A stretch of 64,000 bases of DNA from Nocardioides caeni (GTDB taxonomy: Bacteria; Actinomycetota; Actinomycetes; Propionibacteriales; Nocardioidaceae), in assembly GCF_004912195.1 (NCBI RefSeq), contig NZ_STGW01000001.1, forward strand, positions 561,684 to 625,683. Reading direction: 5' to 3'. Shown one piece after another: positions 52,401 to 60,409 of the stretch. The position numbers were made by a program, and so were the translations under genes. Position 1 is the first letter of the stretch; every line of letters begins with the position of its first letter. Under the pieces are notes generated by a model. That model ran no database searches. It was not told the DNA's origin and saw only the letters and a program-made list of their open reading frames with translations.

Positions 52401-53508
52401 GCACGCGCCCGTCGCGGCCGTGGTGACCGGGGACGACGGCGTGGCGCAGCAGGTCGCGCTGACGGGAGACGAGCGCGTCGCGATCGACCCCGTCCGTGCG
52501 AGGACCCTGAGCGTGCGCTTCATCAAGTCGCCGCAGAGCGCCCACGTGGTCGTCCGGGAGGTCGAGCTGACCGGCGCCGACGTGACCCAGCCGTTCATCG
52601 CCGACGCCCCCGGTGGTGCGGCCTGCGGCTTCGGCCCGGTGCTCCGCATCGCCGACCAGCGGATCACCACGCGGGTCAGCGGCACGATGGCCGACATCGC
52701 CAACGGCAGCCCGCTGGAGCTCGAGGCCTGCGACGCCGATGGCGCCGCCGCGCTCGCAATCCTGGCTGCGGGCGAGCACCGGCTCGTGGTCGAGCCGAGC
52801 GCCGAGGTCGAGATGCTCGACCTCGCGCTCGTGCCCGTCGACAGGGCCGCCGAGCCGACCGACGGCCGCAGCATCACCGTGGCGCAGTGGTCCAGCAGCC
52901 GTCGTACGGCGAGCGTGGGGGCGGGCGGTGAGACGCTGCTGTCGGTGCCGGAGAACTTCAACGCGGGTTGGGTCGCGGAGGCCGACGGACAGCGGCTGGA
53001 GGCCGTGCGGGTCGACGGCTGGCAGCAGGGCTGGATCCTCCCTGCGGGCGGTGAGACGGAGGTCAGTCTGCGCTACGCCCCGCAGCGCACCTACGACGTC
53101 GTGCTGCCGCTGGGTCTCGCGGTCAGTGGCGGTGTCCTGGTCGCTGGCCTGGTCGCCCTCGTCCTGTTGCTCCTCCGGCGCAGGGAGGACGGGGGAGAGT
53201 CACGTCCTGAGCCGCCGTCAACCGGCCCAGTGGCGTTGCCCTGGTGGGCCGCGGCCGCCGCGGCGACGCTGCTCTTGCTCGGTCCGGTCGCGCTCGCCGG
53301 GCTCGCCGCCGGAGCGCTCCTCCGACGCACCCCGCTGGTCGTGGGGATCGCCGGCGTCCTGGTGGCCGCCTCCGGAGCGCTGGACGCCTCGTCGAGCGCG
53401 CGGGCGGTCGCCGACCTGGCCGATCTCGCAGCGGCGCTCGCCGTCGGCGCCGTCGCCGGGGTGGCGCTGGGCAGGCCGGCCCGCGGGCGTCAGGAGGTCG
53501 CCAAATGA
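49462..53508 (+). CDS. AftD-like alpha-(1->3)-arabinofuranosyltransferase family protein (DUF3367)
   Basis: A giant 1348-residue envelope glycosyltransferase homologue. The N-terminal GT-C membrane domain (about 10-440) shows the AftD block SFTLWHPGTNFGEFQNQAYG and FPQGTWFWL. A large extracytoplasmic region follows with two discoidin (F5/8 type C)-like modules, about 703-835 (AAVDGDADTRWVSS) and 920-1035 (FAYDGESSTAWVSDG). C-terminal membrane helices lie at about 1212-1235 and 1260-1345. In mycobacteria AftD adds arabinofuranose to arabinogalactan and lipoarabinomannan. Donor and acceptor here are unknown. ATGA coupling to the next gene. Confidence 0.87.
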   Translation: MSDRTERVEGAGGLAVTLYAMVAALMLLQQPGRTTYDTRAELTERPGDFLAGSFTLWHPGTNFGEFQNQAYGYLFPQGTWFWLSDLVGMPGWVGQRLWSALVLILAWEGVRRVAQVVGLRDVAALVAGAAFAMSPRLLGTVGVQTAESLPGAVMPWLVLPVLLHLRGRLGPWRTALLSGAAVVCMGGVNAVETAGSLPLAFILVVWGARSGRTTARFALGWSAAIGAACLWWALPLLVLARHAPPFFEYVESARDTTGLIGWSEATRGDSSWLGYLLAGDQPWWPAAFRLATDPWLIAIAALVAAVGLVGLATLADDLRRPLMLAALLGLGCLTVAHGGVAGSPIAEPVRALLDGPLQIFRNVHKIDPVVRLPLAVGVGAAVASGTAWLLARVPRLAPGGRLLALAPLVLVLALGQPFLAGSGRTPGWQDVSEPWQQARSFLAEDAGVDLDGGGSGRVLVVPGTSFALQEWGWTIDEPLAILGGTPMVSRSQVPLIPGESLRYLSALDQLIATGRATAALGEQLSRAGISHVVLRRDLLPSETRSPHPGGTAVSLDHAGLVRLAGFGSTDAGEALVEIFRVPGSLLGSGQRLRATDVDDVTTVRGAPESVLALQSTGLIGADDPTVLEGEPGWDGSADVVTDTDQRRERAFGNNDEGLSVLMGAGEDYRVERAAHDYPSGPSEHPVVADYDGGVSGVSASSSQGYADNYGAVTVQAGPQAAVDGDADTRWVSSNVGAAEEQWLRIDLDGPRPVREVTITPVADDPLVVPIREVEVVAGDQRVRADVPADGVPVTVPLDGSAVGHVEVRIAEAATSARSARVGLREVRVDDLAPRRTFRLPGTAPGGASFVFGTVPGRRACRVTLDIPDCDAARIRSAEERGGMDRTFTVEAGQTVRITGHVVTRSTPEAARLLTPFGRRLPIGVSSSFGQDPKVAGRFAYDGESSTAWVSDGTDLYPTLTFQWRAPRTITAIRVPVLGTEHAPVAAVVTGDDGVAQQVALTGDERVAIDPVRARTLSVRFIKSPQSAHVVVREVELTGADVTQPFIADAPGGAACGFGPVLRIADQRITTRVSGTMADIANGSPLELEACDADGAAALAILAAGEHRLVVEPSAEVEMLDLALVPVDRAAEPTDGRSITVAQWSSSRRTASVGAGGETLLSVPENFNAGWVAEADGQRLEAVRVDGWQQGWILPAGGETEVSLRYAPQRTYDVVLPLGLAVSGGVLVAGLVALVLLLLRRREDGGESRPEPPSTGPVALPWWAAAAAATLLLLGPVALAGLAAGALLRRTPLVVGIAGVLVAASGALDASSSARAVADLADLAAALAVGAVAGVALGRPARGRQEVAK

Positions 53509-55316
53509 GCGGCGCGCGCCCCGGACCGTGGGCGCCGTGGCGTGGCCCCCAGGGTGCGGCCGCCCTCGGGGTGATCGTGACGATGCTGATCAGCCGGTGG
53601 ATCCTGCTGGCGGGCTCGTGGTTCAACCAGGACGACTTCTATCTGTCCGGTCGCGCCTACGCCGCCGACCTCACCCCGGGCTTCCTGGTCCGCGACACCG
53701 CCGGGCACGTCAATCCCCTCCAGCAGCTCAGCTACTGGCTGGTGGCCCACCACGCGCCCTATGACTGGGGACTGGTCGCCGCACTCATCCTGGCGATCCA
53801 GGTGGCGACCGTCGTCGTGCTGTGGCTCCTGCTCACCCGTTTGCTGGGAGAGCGGTGGAGCCGGGTCCTCCTGCTCGCGCTCTTCGCCTGGGCGCCGATC
53901 ACGCTCGCGACGACGCTGTGGTGGAGCGCTGCGATGGGCCTGTGGCCCCACCTGCTGTGCTCCTTCGGTGCGGTCCTGCTGCTGGTCCGCTGGCAGCAGG
54001 GCGACGCTCGGGCCTGGCGGGCGACGCTGGCCATTCTCGGCCTCACCGCGATCGGACTGCTCTGGCACGAGCGGGCAGTGCTCATCGTCCCGCTGCTCCT
54101 CGGCGTCGCGGTGGCGCTGGCCGACGGGGACGACGGGGACGAGGGGGCGACAGGACTCGCCGCCGGCTGGCGGCGCCTGGTCGCGGCGCTGGTGCGCTTC
54201 CGCTGGTTGTGGGTCGGCCAGGCCCTGCTCCTGACCGGCTTCCTGGTGGCCCACGGGCTGCTGACCGACGTCGAGGGCGGCCAGAGCACGCTGCGTCAGA
54301 AGGTCGAGGTGACCGGATCGTTCCTGGGCCGCAACGTGGTCCCCGGCTTCTTCGGCGGACCGTGGACCGGTCGGATCGAGGGTGGCGCGGTCGTGCCGTC
54401 GACATGGGTGGTCGTCGTGTCGGTGACGTTGGCCGTCGCGGTGGCGGCCCTGTTGCTGCTGCGCGGCGGTCCGGCGCGACGGTGGGGCCTCGCCGTGCTC
54501 GTGGGCTACGTCGCCGCTGACCTCGCCCTCCTGCTGTCCGGCCGGGCCGGCTTCGGCTCGATCATCGGGCTCGACCCGCGCTACTCCTCGGACACCATCC
54601 ATGCTGCCGTGCTCTGTGTCGCGCTGTGCCTGCGCGGTGCCCCTCCCCGGCTCGGACTGCCCGCCGGGTCGCCACGTCGGGGGCGGGCGGCTCTGGTCGG
54701 GGGGATGACGGCGCTCGCCGTCGCCTGCTGGTCGGGATCGGCGCTGTTGGTCCCGGCCTTCCAGAACAAGGAGGACCGGGCCTTCGTCGCCAACCTGCGC
54801 GCGGCGATGGCAGCCGACCCCACCCAGGTGCTCCTCGACCGTCTGGCGCCGGCGGACGTCGTCCTCCCGCTGGTCGGGGACGACTCGCGACTGTCGCGCA
54901 TCCTCGCGCCCCTGCCGGAGAGTCTGCGCTTCGACGAGACGTCCTCGCGCCTGCGGCAGGTGCTCGATGACGGCACCTTGCTGCCGGTCGACCTCACCGG
55001 CTTCGTCGCCGCCGAGCCGGGGCCCGACGGTGACTGCGGTCATCGGGTCGACACCGGCGCAGTCGACATCGCCTTCCTGCTGCCGCTCGAGGGCCAGGTG
55101 CTGCTGCGGGTCTCCTACTTCACCAGCGCCGAGTCCGTCGTGGTGGTCAGCTCGGGGGAGTGGTCGACCCGCTTCCTCGCCCGACGGGGTCCGCAGCAGG
55201 TGTGGCTGGTCCTGCCCGACCTGCCGGGACCGGTCGAGGACGTCCGGCTCGAGGGGAGCGGCCCGGACGCGGTGTGCGTCACCGCCCTCGACGCCGGGTT
55301 GCCGGAGGCGCCATGA
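53505..55316 (+). CDS. Large membrane protein, GT-C-like (function unknown)
   Basis: A 603-residue protein with about eleven hydrophobic segments in the first 430 residues and a soluble C-terminal part (about 440-603). An acidic NQDDFYL motif follows the first helix (about 41-47), where GT-C glycosyltransferases carry their catalytic Asp/Glu pair. That, and the overlap with the AftD-like gene (ATGA), suggest a lipid-phosphate-sugar-dependent glycosyltransferase, but no family was recognised with certainty. Confidence 0.7.
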   Translation: MSGARPGPWAPWRGPQGAAALGVIVTMLISRWILLAGSWFNQDDFYLSGRAYAADLTPGFLVRDTAGHVNPLQQLSYWLVAHHAPYDWGLVAALILAIQVATVVVLWLLLTRLLGERWSRVLLLALFAWAPITLATTLWWSAAMGLWPHLLCSFGAVLLLVRWQQGDARAWRATLAILGLTAIGLLWHERAVLIVPLLLGVAVALADGDDGDEGATGLAAGWRRLVAALVRFRWLWVGQALLLTGFLVAHGLLTDVEGGQSTLRQKVEVTGSFLGRNVVPGFFGGPWTGRIEGGAVVPSTWVVVVSVTLAVAVAALLLLRGGPARRWGLAVLVGYVAADLALLLSGRAGFGSIIGLDPRYSSDTIHAAVLCVALCLRGAPPRLGLPAGSPRRGRAALVGGMTALAVACWSGSALLVPAFQNKEDRAFVANLRAAMAADPTQVLLDRLAPADVVLPLVGDDSRLSRILAPLPESLRFDETSSRLRQVLDDGTLLPVDLTGFVAAEPGPDGDCGHRVDTGAVDIAFLLPLEGQVLLRVSYFTSAESVVVVSSGEWSTRFLARRGPQQVWLVLPDLPGPVEDVRLEGSGPDAVCVTALDAGLPEAP

Positions 55317-57013
55317 TCCGGCCGGGACCTCGAGCGAGCGCAGACCTGGCGGTCTCCGTGGCCGTGGCCGTCGCGATCTGCGGGCCGTTGCTGCTCGGCA
55401 GTGGCTTCTGGCTGGTGGGCGACATGGTCTTCGTGCCGCACCAGCCCTGGAAGGCCGCCTGGCTCGGGCTCGACGGCGCCCTGCCGAGGGCGGTGCCGAT
55501 GGACGCGCTGGTCTCGCTCGTCAGCCTCGTGCTCCCCGGGACCCTGGTGCAGAAGCTGCTGCTGCTCGGCGGCTTCCTCGCGGGCGGCCTCGGGATCGCC
55601 CGGCTGGTCGGCGACCAGGCCTGGTACGCGCGCGCAGCCGCGATCACGCTCTTCTGCTGGAACCCGTGGGTCCACGAGCGGCTCCTCATCGGACAGTGGG
55701 CGATCCTGCTCGGCTACCTGCTCCTGCCGTGGGTCGCGGCCGGCGCGATCCGGCTCCGGAAGGAGCCCCGCGACTGGAGCCGGGCCGGCCTGGCCCTGGG
55801 CCTTTCGGCCGTGTGCAGCCCTTCCAGTGGCGTGATGGCGGCCGTCGTGGTCCTCGTGCTCGGCGCGCGTCGTACGCCGGGCACGTGGTGGCGTCCGGCA
55901 CTGCTCGCTGTCGTCGCCAACCTGACCTGGCTGGTGCCCGCACTCACCGTGGAGACCGTCCGGGTCTCCACCGACGGCGTGTTCGCGGGCTTCGCGGCGC
56001 GCGCAGAGTCCGGCGCCGGTGCGGTGGCGAGTGTCCTGTCGATGGGCGGGATCTGGAAGACCTCCATCCTTCCGGTCGAGCGCGCCAGCACGGCGCTGGT
56101 GCTGTTGTCGTGCCTGCTGAGCGCTGCGGCGCTGGCAGGCCTGTGGCTCGCCGAGCCCGCCCGTCACCGCTGGCTGCTGCTCGGCGGCGGATCGGTCCTG
56201 GTGGCGCTGGTTCCGACGCTCCCGGGCGGCGCGGCGGCACTCGAGGCCCTCGGCGATGCCGTCCCCGGCATCGCGCTGCTGCGCGACTCGCACCGCTTCC
56301 TCGCCCCGCTCGGTCTCGTGCTCGCCGTCGGCGTGGCCCACGCCGTGACCCTGGTCCGCGCGCGGATCGCCCCCGGGACCGGTGCCCTGTGGAGTGCGGT
56401 CGCCCTGCTCGTCGTCGCGCCCGTCCTGCTGCTGCCCAGTCTGGCGTGGGGCGCGCTCGGCGAGCTCGACCGCTCGACCTACCCGGACGCCTGGGACGAG
56501 GTGGCCGACCGGATCGGCGACGACGAGGCGACCGTCGTCCTGCCCTGGCACGGCTCCTACCGCAGCTATGACTGGAACCACGACCGGGCGGTGCTCGACC
56601 CGGCGCCCCGCTATCTGCCCGGCACGGTCCTCGTCGACGACAGGGTGTTCCTCGATGACATCGTCGTCGCCGCAGAGGACCCCCGCGTCCGCGCCGTCGA
56701 CGACGCCCTGGCGGCCGGTGATCCGGGGACGGTCGCGCAGCACCTGCGCGACCTGGGCGTGCGCTGGGTGCTCGTCGAGCAGGGGGTGTCCGACGTGCCC
56801 GCTCCCCGCGGCGAGGTCGCGTACGCCGGGGACGGGCTCGAGCTGCTCGACCTGGCCGTTGCGGACGGGGCGGCCGGCGAGGTGGCCGTTGGGACCAAGG
56901 TCCTATGGCCCGACCGGGGGGTGCTGCGGAGCATTTTGGTCACGATTGCGCATCTGCTGGCGATTGTTTTGATTTCGTCCAGCACGGTGTGGATACTTCG
57001 AGCCAGTAAGTAA
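55313..57013 (+). CDS. Large membrane protein of the AftD-like operon (function unknown)
   Basis: A 566-residue membrane protein with about eleven helices (residues 10-390), a soluble segment (about 390-525) and a last helix near 540-560. GDMVFVPHQPW after the first helix and NPWVHERLLIGQWAILLGYLLLPWV in the middle are striking conserved-looking blocks, and an acidic residue sits where GT-C enzymes have one. It overlaps the preceding gene by 4 bases. Its last 85 bases are clearly more A/T-rich than the surroundings. Possibly the counterpart of a mycobacterial membrane protein near aftD; not certain. Confidence 0.7.
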   Translation: MIRPGPRASADLAVSVAVAVAICGPLLLGSGFWLVGDMVFVPHQPWKAAWLGLDGALPRAVPMDALVSLVSLVLPGTLVQKLLLLGGFLAGGLGIARLVGDQAWYARAAAITLFCWNPWVHERLLIGQWAILLGYLLLPWVAAGAIRLRKEPRDWSRAGLALGLSAVCSPSSGVMAAVVVLVLGARRTPGTWWRPALLAVVANLTWLVPALTVETVRVSTDGVFAGFAARAESGAGAVASVLSMGGIWKTSILPVERASTALVLLSCLLSAAALAGLWLAEPARHRWLLLGGGSVLVALVPTLPGGAAALEALGDAVPGIALLRDSHRFLAPLGLVLAVGVAHAVTLVRARIAPGTGALWSAVALLVVAPVLLLPSLAWGALGELDRSTYPDAWDEVADRIGDDEATVVLPWHGSYRSYDWNHDRAVLDPAPRYLPGTVLVDDRVFLDDIVVAAEDPRVRAVDDALAAGDPGTVAQHLRDLGVRWVLVEQGVSDVPAPRGEVAYAGDGLELLDLAVADGAAGEVAVGTKVLWPDRGVLRSILVTIAHLLAIVLISSSTVWILRASK

Positions 57014-57082
57014 CAGGCGTCACACCGCATGATGGACATGGGGAGTCACGCTCTGCGCTGGTCTTTGGGAGGGGACCTTCGC

Positions 57083-57217
57083 ATGAATCTCATCATTTCT
57101 GCCGTTGTCGGCGGTCTGGTCGCCAGTGCGGTGACCATCGGTGGCATCCAGGCCTACCAGGGCGGCGACCCGAAGCCCGTCAGCCAGGACAAGCTCGTCG
57201 AGTACGCGTCCGAGTAG
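57083..57217 (+). CDS. Small single-helix membrane peptide (44 residues, DUF2613-like)
   Basis: A 44-residue peptide with one hydrophobic helix (LIISAVVGGLVASAVTIGGIQ) and a polar tail ending SQDKLVEYASE. A strong GGGAGGGG site lies 8 bases before the ATG, which decides the start against an ATG at 57029. A small secreted/membrane protein of this kind (DUF2613, Rv0236A) lies next to aftD in Mycobacterium, so position and type agree; the family name is tentative. Confidence 0.65.
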   Translation: MNLIISAVVGGLVASAVTIGGIQAYQGGDPKPVSQDKLVEYASE

Positions 57218-57229
57218 GACCCCCGGTCG

Positions 57230-57259
57230 GGTCACGCCCTCCTCGTCGGAGGGGTGACC
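57230..57259 (+). terminator. Bulged hairpin after the small peptide gene
   Basis: GGTCAC-(G)-CCCTCC pairs with GGAGGG-GTGACC around a 5-base loop: 12 base pairs with one bulged G. It begins 13 bases after the peptide's stop. It may end that transcript or act as an attenuator before the GT2 gene. Confidence 0.65.
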
Positions 57260-57271
57260 TGGCTTCGTCGT

Positions 57272-57304
57272 ACGTCCCTTGGGAGGGGGACGTCTGAGCA
57301 GACG
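57272..57304 (+). promoter_or_regulatory. Two mutually exclusive hairpins in the GT2 leader
   Basis: ACGTCCC (57272-57278) pairs with GGGACGT (57287-57293), exposing a ribosome-site-like TTGGGAGG loop. CGTCTG (57291-57296) pairs with CAGACG (57299-57304). The two share bases 57291-57293, so only one can form fully. A second TTGGGAGGG at 57307-57315 is the likely ribosome site of the GT2 gene. Confidence 0.4.
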
Positions 57305-57319
57305 GCTTGGGAGGGTCCG

Positions 57320-58156
57320 ATGCTGCAGATCGTCATTCCGGCGTTCAACGAGGAGGCTCGGCTGCCGCGCACCCTGCGGGAGCTGCGTCGTCACGTCGTC
57401 GCCCACCGCGGTGAGCTCGGCCGCGTCGAGGTCCTCGTGGTGGACAACGCCAGCACCGACGGCACCGCCGAGGTTGCGCGCGCCGCCGACTCGACCGCGA
57501 TGCCGGTGCGCGTCGTGCGCTGCCAACAGCGCGGCAAGGGTGCGGCCGTTCGCGCGGGCCTGCTGGCCAGCGACGCCGCGCTGGTGTGCTTCATGGACGC
57601 CGACGGCGCGACCGCCTTCGACGCCCTCGAGCGTTCGTGGGCGCGGGTGATGGGCGGCGCCGACGTCGTCATCGCCTCGCGCGGGCTCGCGGAGAGCACC
57701 ACCACGGCCCGTCACTGCAAGACGCGCTCGCGCGGCGCTGCCGCCTACCGGCGCCTGGCCCACCGGATGCTGCCGGGGATCAGCGACACGCAGTGCGGGT
57801 TCAAGCTCTTCCGGGGCGACCTGGTCCGCTCGGTCGTCGCCGACCTGCGGACGGCCGGCTTCTCCTTCGACGTCGAGCTCCTCGTCCTGCTGCAGGCCGC
57901 GGGCGCACGGATCGAGGAGCTGCCGGTGACCTGGGTCGACGTCCCGGGGTCCACCTTCGTCCCGGCCCGCCACGGCGCCAGCGCCTTCGCCGAGCTGGGC
58001 CGCATCGCGTGGCGCAACCGCCGCTCGACCGTCTCGGGCAAGGTCGCCGCCGGGCTGCGCGCGCCGCTGCCCGCTCCGGCTGCGCTGCCCGCCGCGGTGG
58101 TGCTGCCCTTCATCGTCGCCGCGACGGCCGACCTGCACGACCGGGGGCGGCGGTGA
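57320..58156 (+). CDS. GT2-family glycosyltransferase (dolichol/polyprenyl-phosphate sugar synthase-like)
   Basis: A 278-residue GT-A glycosyltransferase like eukaryotic ALG5 and bacterial polyprenyl-phosphate glucosyl/mannosyltransferases. Motifs are IVIPAFNEEARLPRTL, VDNASTDGT, the metal-site CFMDADGATAFD, and SDTQCGFKLFRGD with GFSFDVELLVLLQAAG. It probably charges a polyprenyl phosphate with a sugar for GT-C enzymes such as the AftD-like protein; this is inference. GGGAGGG site 5 bases ahead of the ATG. Confidence 0.88.
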   Translation: MLQIVIPAFNEEARLPRTLRELRRHVVAHRGELGRVEVLVVDNASTDGTAEVARAADSTAMPVRVVRCQQRGKGAAVRAGLLASDAALVCFMDADGATAFDALERSWARVMGGADVVIASRGLAESTTTARHCKTRSRGAAAYRRLAHRMLPGISDTQCGFKLFRGDLVRSVVADLRTAGFSFDVELLVLLQAAGARIEELPVTWVDVPGSTFVPARHGASAFAELGRIAWRNRRSTVSGKVAAGLRAPLPAPAALPAAVVLPFIVAATADLHDRGRR

Positions 58157-59397
58157 CACGAGCACCGGACGCGGACCTGGGTGGACGACGCGTCGTCGTC
58201 GTCAACTGGCGCGACCTCGACCACTCGCTCGCCGGGGGCGCGGAGATCTATGCCTGGCAGCTGGCCCGTGGCCTGAGGGACGCCGGCGCACAGGTCGACT
58301 TCGTGACGGCCCGCGACGAGGGACAGCCGGCGCGCGAGGTGCGCGACGGCATCACGATCCAGCGAGGTGGGGGGCGCCTGGGCTTCTACCTCTTCGCCCT
58401 GGTCTGGCTGCTGCGTCACCGCAGGCAGGTCGACGCGGTCGTGGACCCGGCCTGCGGACTGCCGTCCTTCTCGCCGCTGGTGCTGCGCCGCCGCACACCG
58501 GCCGTGCTGATCGTGCACCACGTCCACCAGGCGCAGTTCGGCGTGCACTTCCCGGCGCCGGCCGCGGCGCTCGGGCGCTGGTTGGAGCGGGTGGCGATGC
58601 GCCGGGTCTATCGCCGCCACACCACCCTCGCGGTCTCGGCATCGACGGCCGCGGAGATGCGGAGCCAGCTGGGCTGGACCGGAGAGATCGGTCTGCTGCC
58701 CAACGGCGCCGACCTGCCGTCGTACGACGCCCGGCGGGCCGCCGACAAGGACGCCGACCGCATCGTCGTGCTCGGTCGCCTGGTGACCCACAAGCGCGTC
58801 GACCTCGTCCTCGAGGCCATCGCTGGGGCCGGTTCCCGGGCCACCCTCGCCGGCCGTGACCTCCACGTCGACGTGATCGGCCAAGGTCCCGAGCGGGACC
58901 GGCTCGTCGCGCGTGCCGCGGAGCTCGGTCTCGCCGACCGGGTCACGTTCCACGGCTTCCTGCCGGCCGCTGACAAGGACGAGCTGCTCGCCCGGGCCGC
59001 GCTGCACGTGTGCGGCTCGGATGCCGAGGGCTGGGGACAGGCGGTCATCGACGCCGCCGGTTGGGGCGTCCCGACGCTGGCCCGCGACGTCCCCGGGCTG
59101 CGCGACTCCATCAAGCAGGGGGAGAGCGGCTGGCTCGTGCCGGACACCGACGGCGAGGCATTGATCGTGTCCCGCCTCGCGGACGGCGTCGAGTCTGCCC
59201 TCGCCGATGCCACCGGGCCCGATGCCCGGATCCAGCGCGCCGAGGCCTGCCTGGCCTGGGCGCGGAGGTTCGACTGGGCGCAGACGCGCCTCGCCGCCGC
59301 CGACCTGGTGGCACGCAGCCTCACCCCGATCACCACCGGTGCCGCAGAAGCGGTCACCGACCGTCACCACCCACGCGATGCTCGCGTGGCCGTTTGA
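58153..59397 (+). CDS. GT4-type (group 1) glycosyltransferase
   Basis: A 414-residue cytoplasmic GT-B glycosyltransferase. The N-terminal acceptor domain starts VVVVNWRDLDHSLAGGAEIYAWQLARGL. The C-terminal nucleotide-sugar domain has VVLGRLVTHKRVDLVLEAI, VDVIGQGPERDRL and the E-x7-E-type region SDAEGWGQAVIDAAGWGVPTLA. Donor and acceptor unknown. Similar glycosyltransferases lie near aftD in mycobacteria. GTGA overlap with the GT2 gene. Confidence 0.9.
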   Translation: MTRAPDADLGGRRVVVVNWRDLDHSLAGGAEIYAWQLARGLRDAGAQVDFVTARDEGQPAREVRDGITIQRGGGRLGFYLFALVWLLRHRRQVDAVVDPACGLPSFSPLVLRRRTPAVLIVHHVHQAQFGVHFPAPAAALGRWLERVAMRRVYRRHTTLAVSASTAAEMRSQLGWTGEIGLLPNGADLPSYDARRAADKDADRIVVLGRLVTHKRVDLVLEAIAGAGSRATLAGRDLHVDVIGQGPERDRLVARAAELGLADRVTFHGFLPAADKDELLARAALHVCGSDAEGWGQAVIDAAGWGVPTLARDVPGLRDSIKQGESGWLVPDTDGEALIVSRLADGVESALADATGPDARIQRAEACLAWARRFDWAQTRLAAADLVARSLTPITTGAAEAVTDRHHPRDARVAV

Positions 59398-59411
59398 GAG
59401 GTACTCACGCC

Positions 59412-60380
59412 ATGCGCAGCAAGCTCGCCTCGGGAGCCGTCGGACTCGGCGTCTTCCTGATCGTCGCGGCCGTCCTGGTCCGCGCCTACGCCTACCCGTC
59501 GCTCGCGAAGGTGCCCGCGGACTACGAGGGCATCACCTACCTCGAGGCCACGGGCGCCCAGGTCTTCAACTCCGACCCGGAGATCCTCGCCACCGAGGTG
59601 ACCGACCTGAGCATCGCCTCGCGCACCGTCGCCGACACCGGCGCTGACGCGCCGGACGGCACGCCTGTGTGGGTCAACTCGGCCACCGTGACGCGTGCCG
59701 ACGGCACCGTCTTCCAGCAGTCGCGCGAGCGCGTCGCCTTCGACGCGGGCACGGGTGCCGCCGTCGACTGCGACAGCTGCGAGCCGTGGGTCGAGGTCGC
59801 CGACGGCGAGCAGCGGACCACCGACTTCGAGGGCCAGGTCTACAAGTTCCCGTTCGGCACGGAGAAGAAGACCTACCCGGTCTGGGACGGCACGACCGGT
59901 CGCGCGGTCGACGCCACGTTCGAGGGCGAGGAGCAGATCGACGGCCTGACGGTCTACAAGTTCGTCCAGCGCATCGACCCCGAGGTCGTCGAGCTCCGCG
60001 ACGTCCCCGGCTCGGTGTTCGGCTCGACCGAGCCGACCGTCGAGGCCGAGATGTGGTACGAGATGACCCGCACCTTCTACATCGAGCCGGAAACCGGGTC
60101 GCCGGTGAACCGCGTCGAGGACCGGGTCCAGGAGCTGCGCTACGACGGCGTCTCGGTGTCGGCCTTCACCGGCACCGTGCAGTACACCGACGACCAGGTG
60201 GCCGACCTCGTCGCCGACGCCAAGAGCAACGCCCGGATGCTCGCCGGGATGCAGCTGCTGTTCCCGGTCCTGATCGGCCTGCTGGGCGCGATCCTGCTGG
60301 CCGCCGGCCTGTTCCTCGGACGTTCGTCCGGGCGTGAGCGCCAGCAGCCGCGGAACGAGAAGGAGCTGGCCGGCGTCTGA
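59412..60380 (+). CDS. DUF3068 / PorA-family membrane protein
   Basis: A 322-residue protein anchored by an N-terminal helix (about 7-27) and a C-terminal helix (about 280-302), with a large extracytoplasmic beta-rich part between. The DUF3068 pattern is seen in VPADYEGITYLEATG, VYKFPFGTEKKTYPVWDGTT, DGLTVYKFVQRI and VEAEMWYEMTRTFYIEPETGSPV. The family includes actinobacterial PorA-like and mycobacterial membrane proteins of unknown role. A GAGAGG site precedes the ATG, 14 bases after the glycosyltransferase. Confidence 0.85.
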   Translation: MRSKLASGAVGLGVFLIVAAVLVRAYAYPSLAKVPADYEGITYLEATGAQVFNSDPEILATEVTDLSIASRTVADTGADAPDGTPVWVNSATVTRADGTVFQQSRERVAFDAGTGAAVDCDSCEPWVEVADGEQRTTDFEGQVYKFPFGTEKKTYPVWDGTTGRAVDATFEGEEQIDGLTVYKFVQRIDPEVVELRDVPGSVFGSTEPTVEAEMWYEMTRTFYIEPETGSPVNRVEDRVQELRYDGVSVSAFTGTVQYTDDQVADLVADAKSNARMLAGMQLLFPVLIGLLGAILLAAGLFLGRSSGRERQQPRNEKELAGV

Positions 60381-60394
60381 CGCTGGTCCCCGAA

Positions 60395-60409
60395 CTCCTC
60401 TCAGAGGAG
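60395..60409. terminator. Short hairpin between convergent genes
   Basis: CTCCTC and GAGGAG flank TCA, which is the minus-strand stop codon of the acyltransferase-like gene. With the 30-base palindrome just beyond it, it may end both convergent transcripts. Confidence 0.4.
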
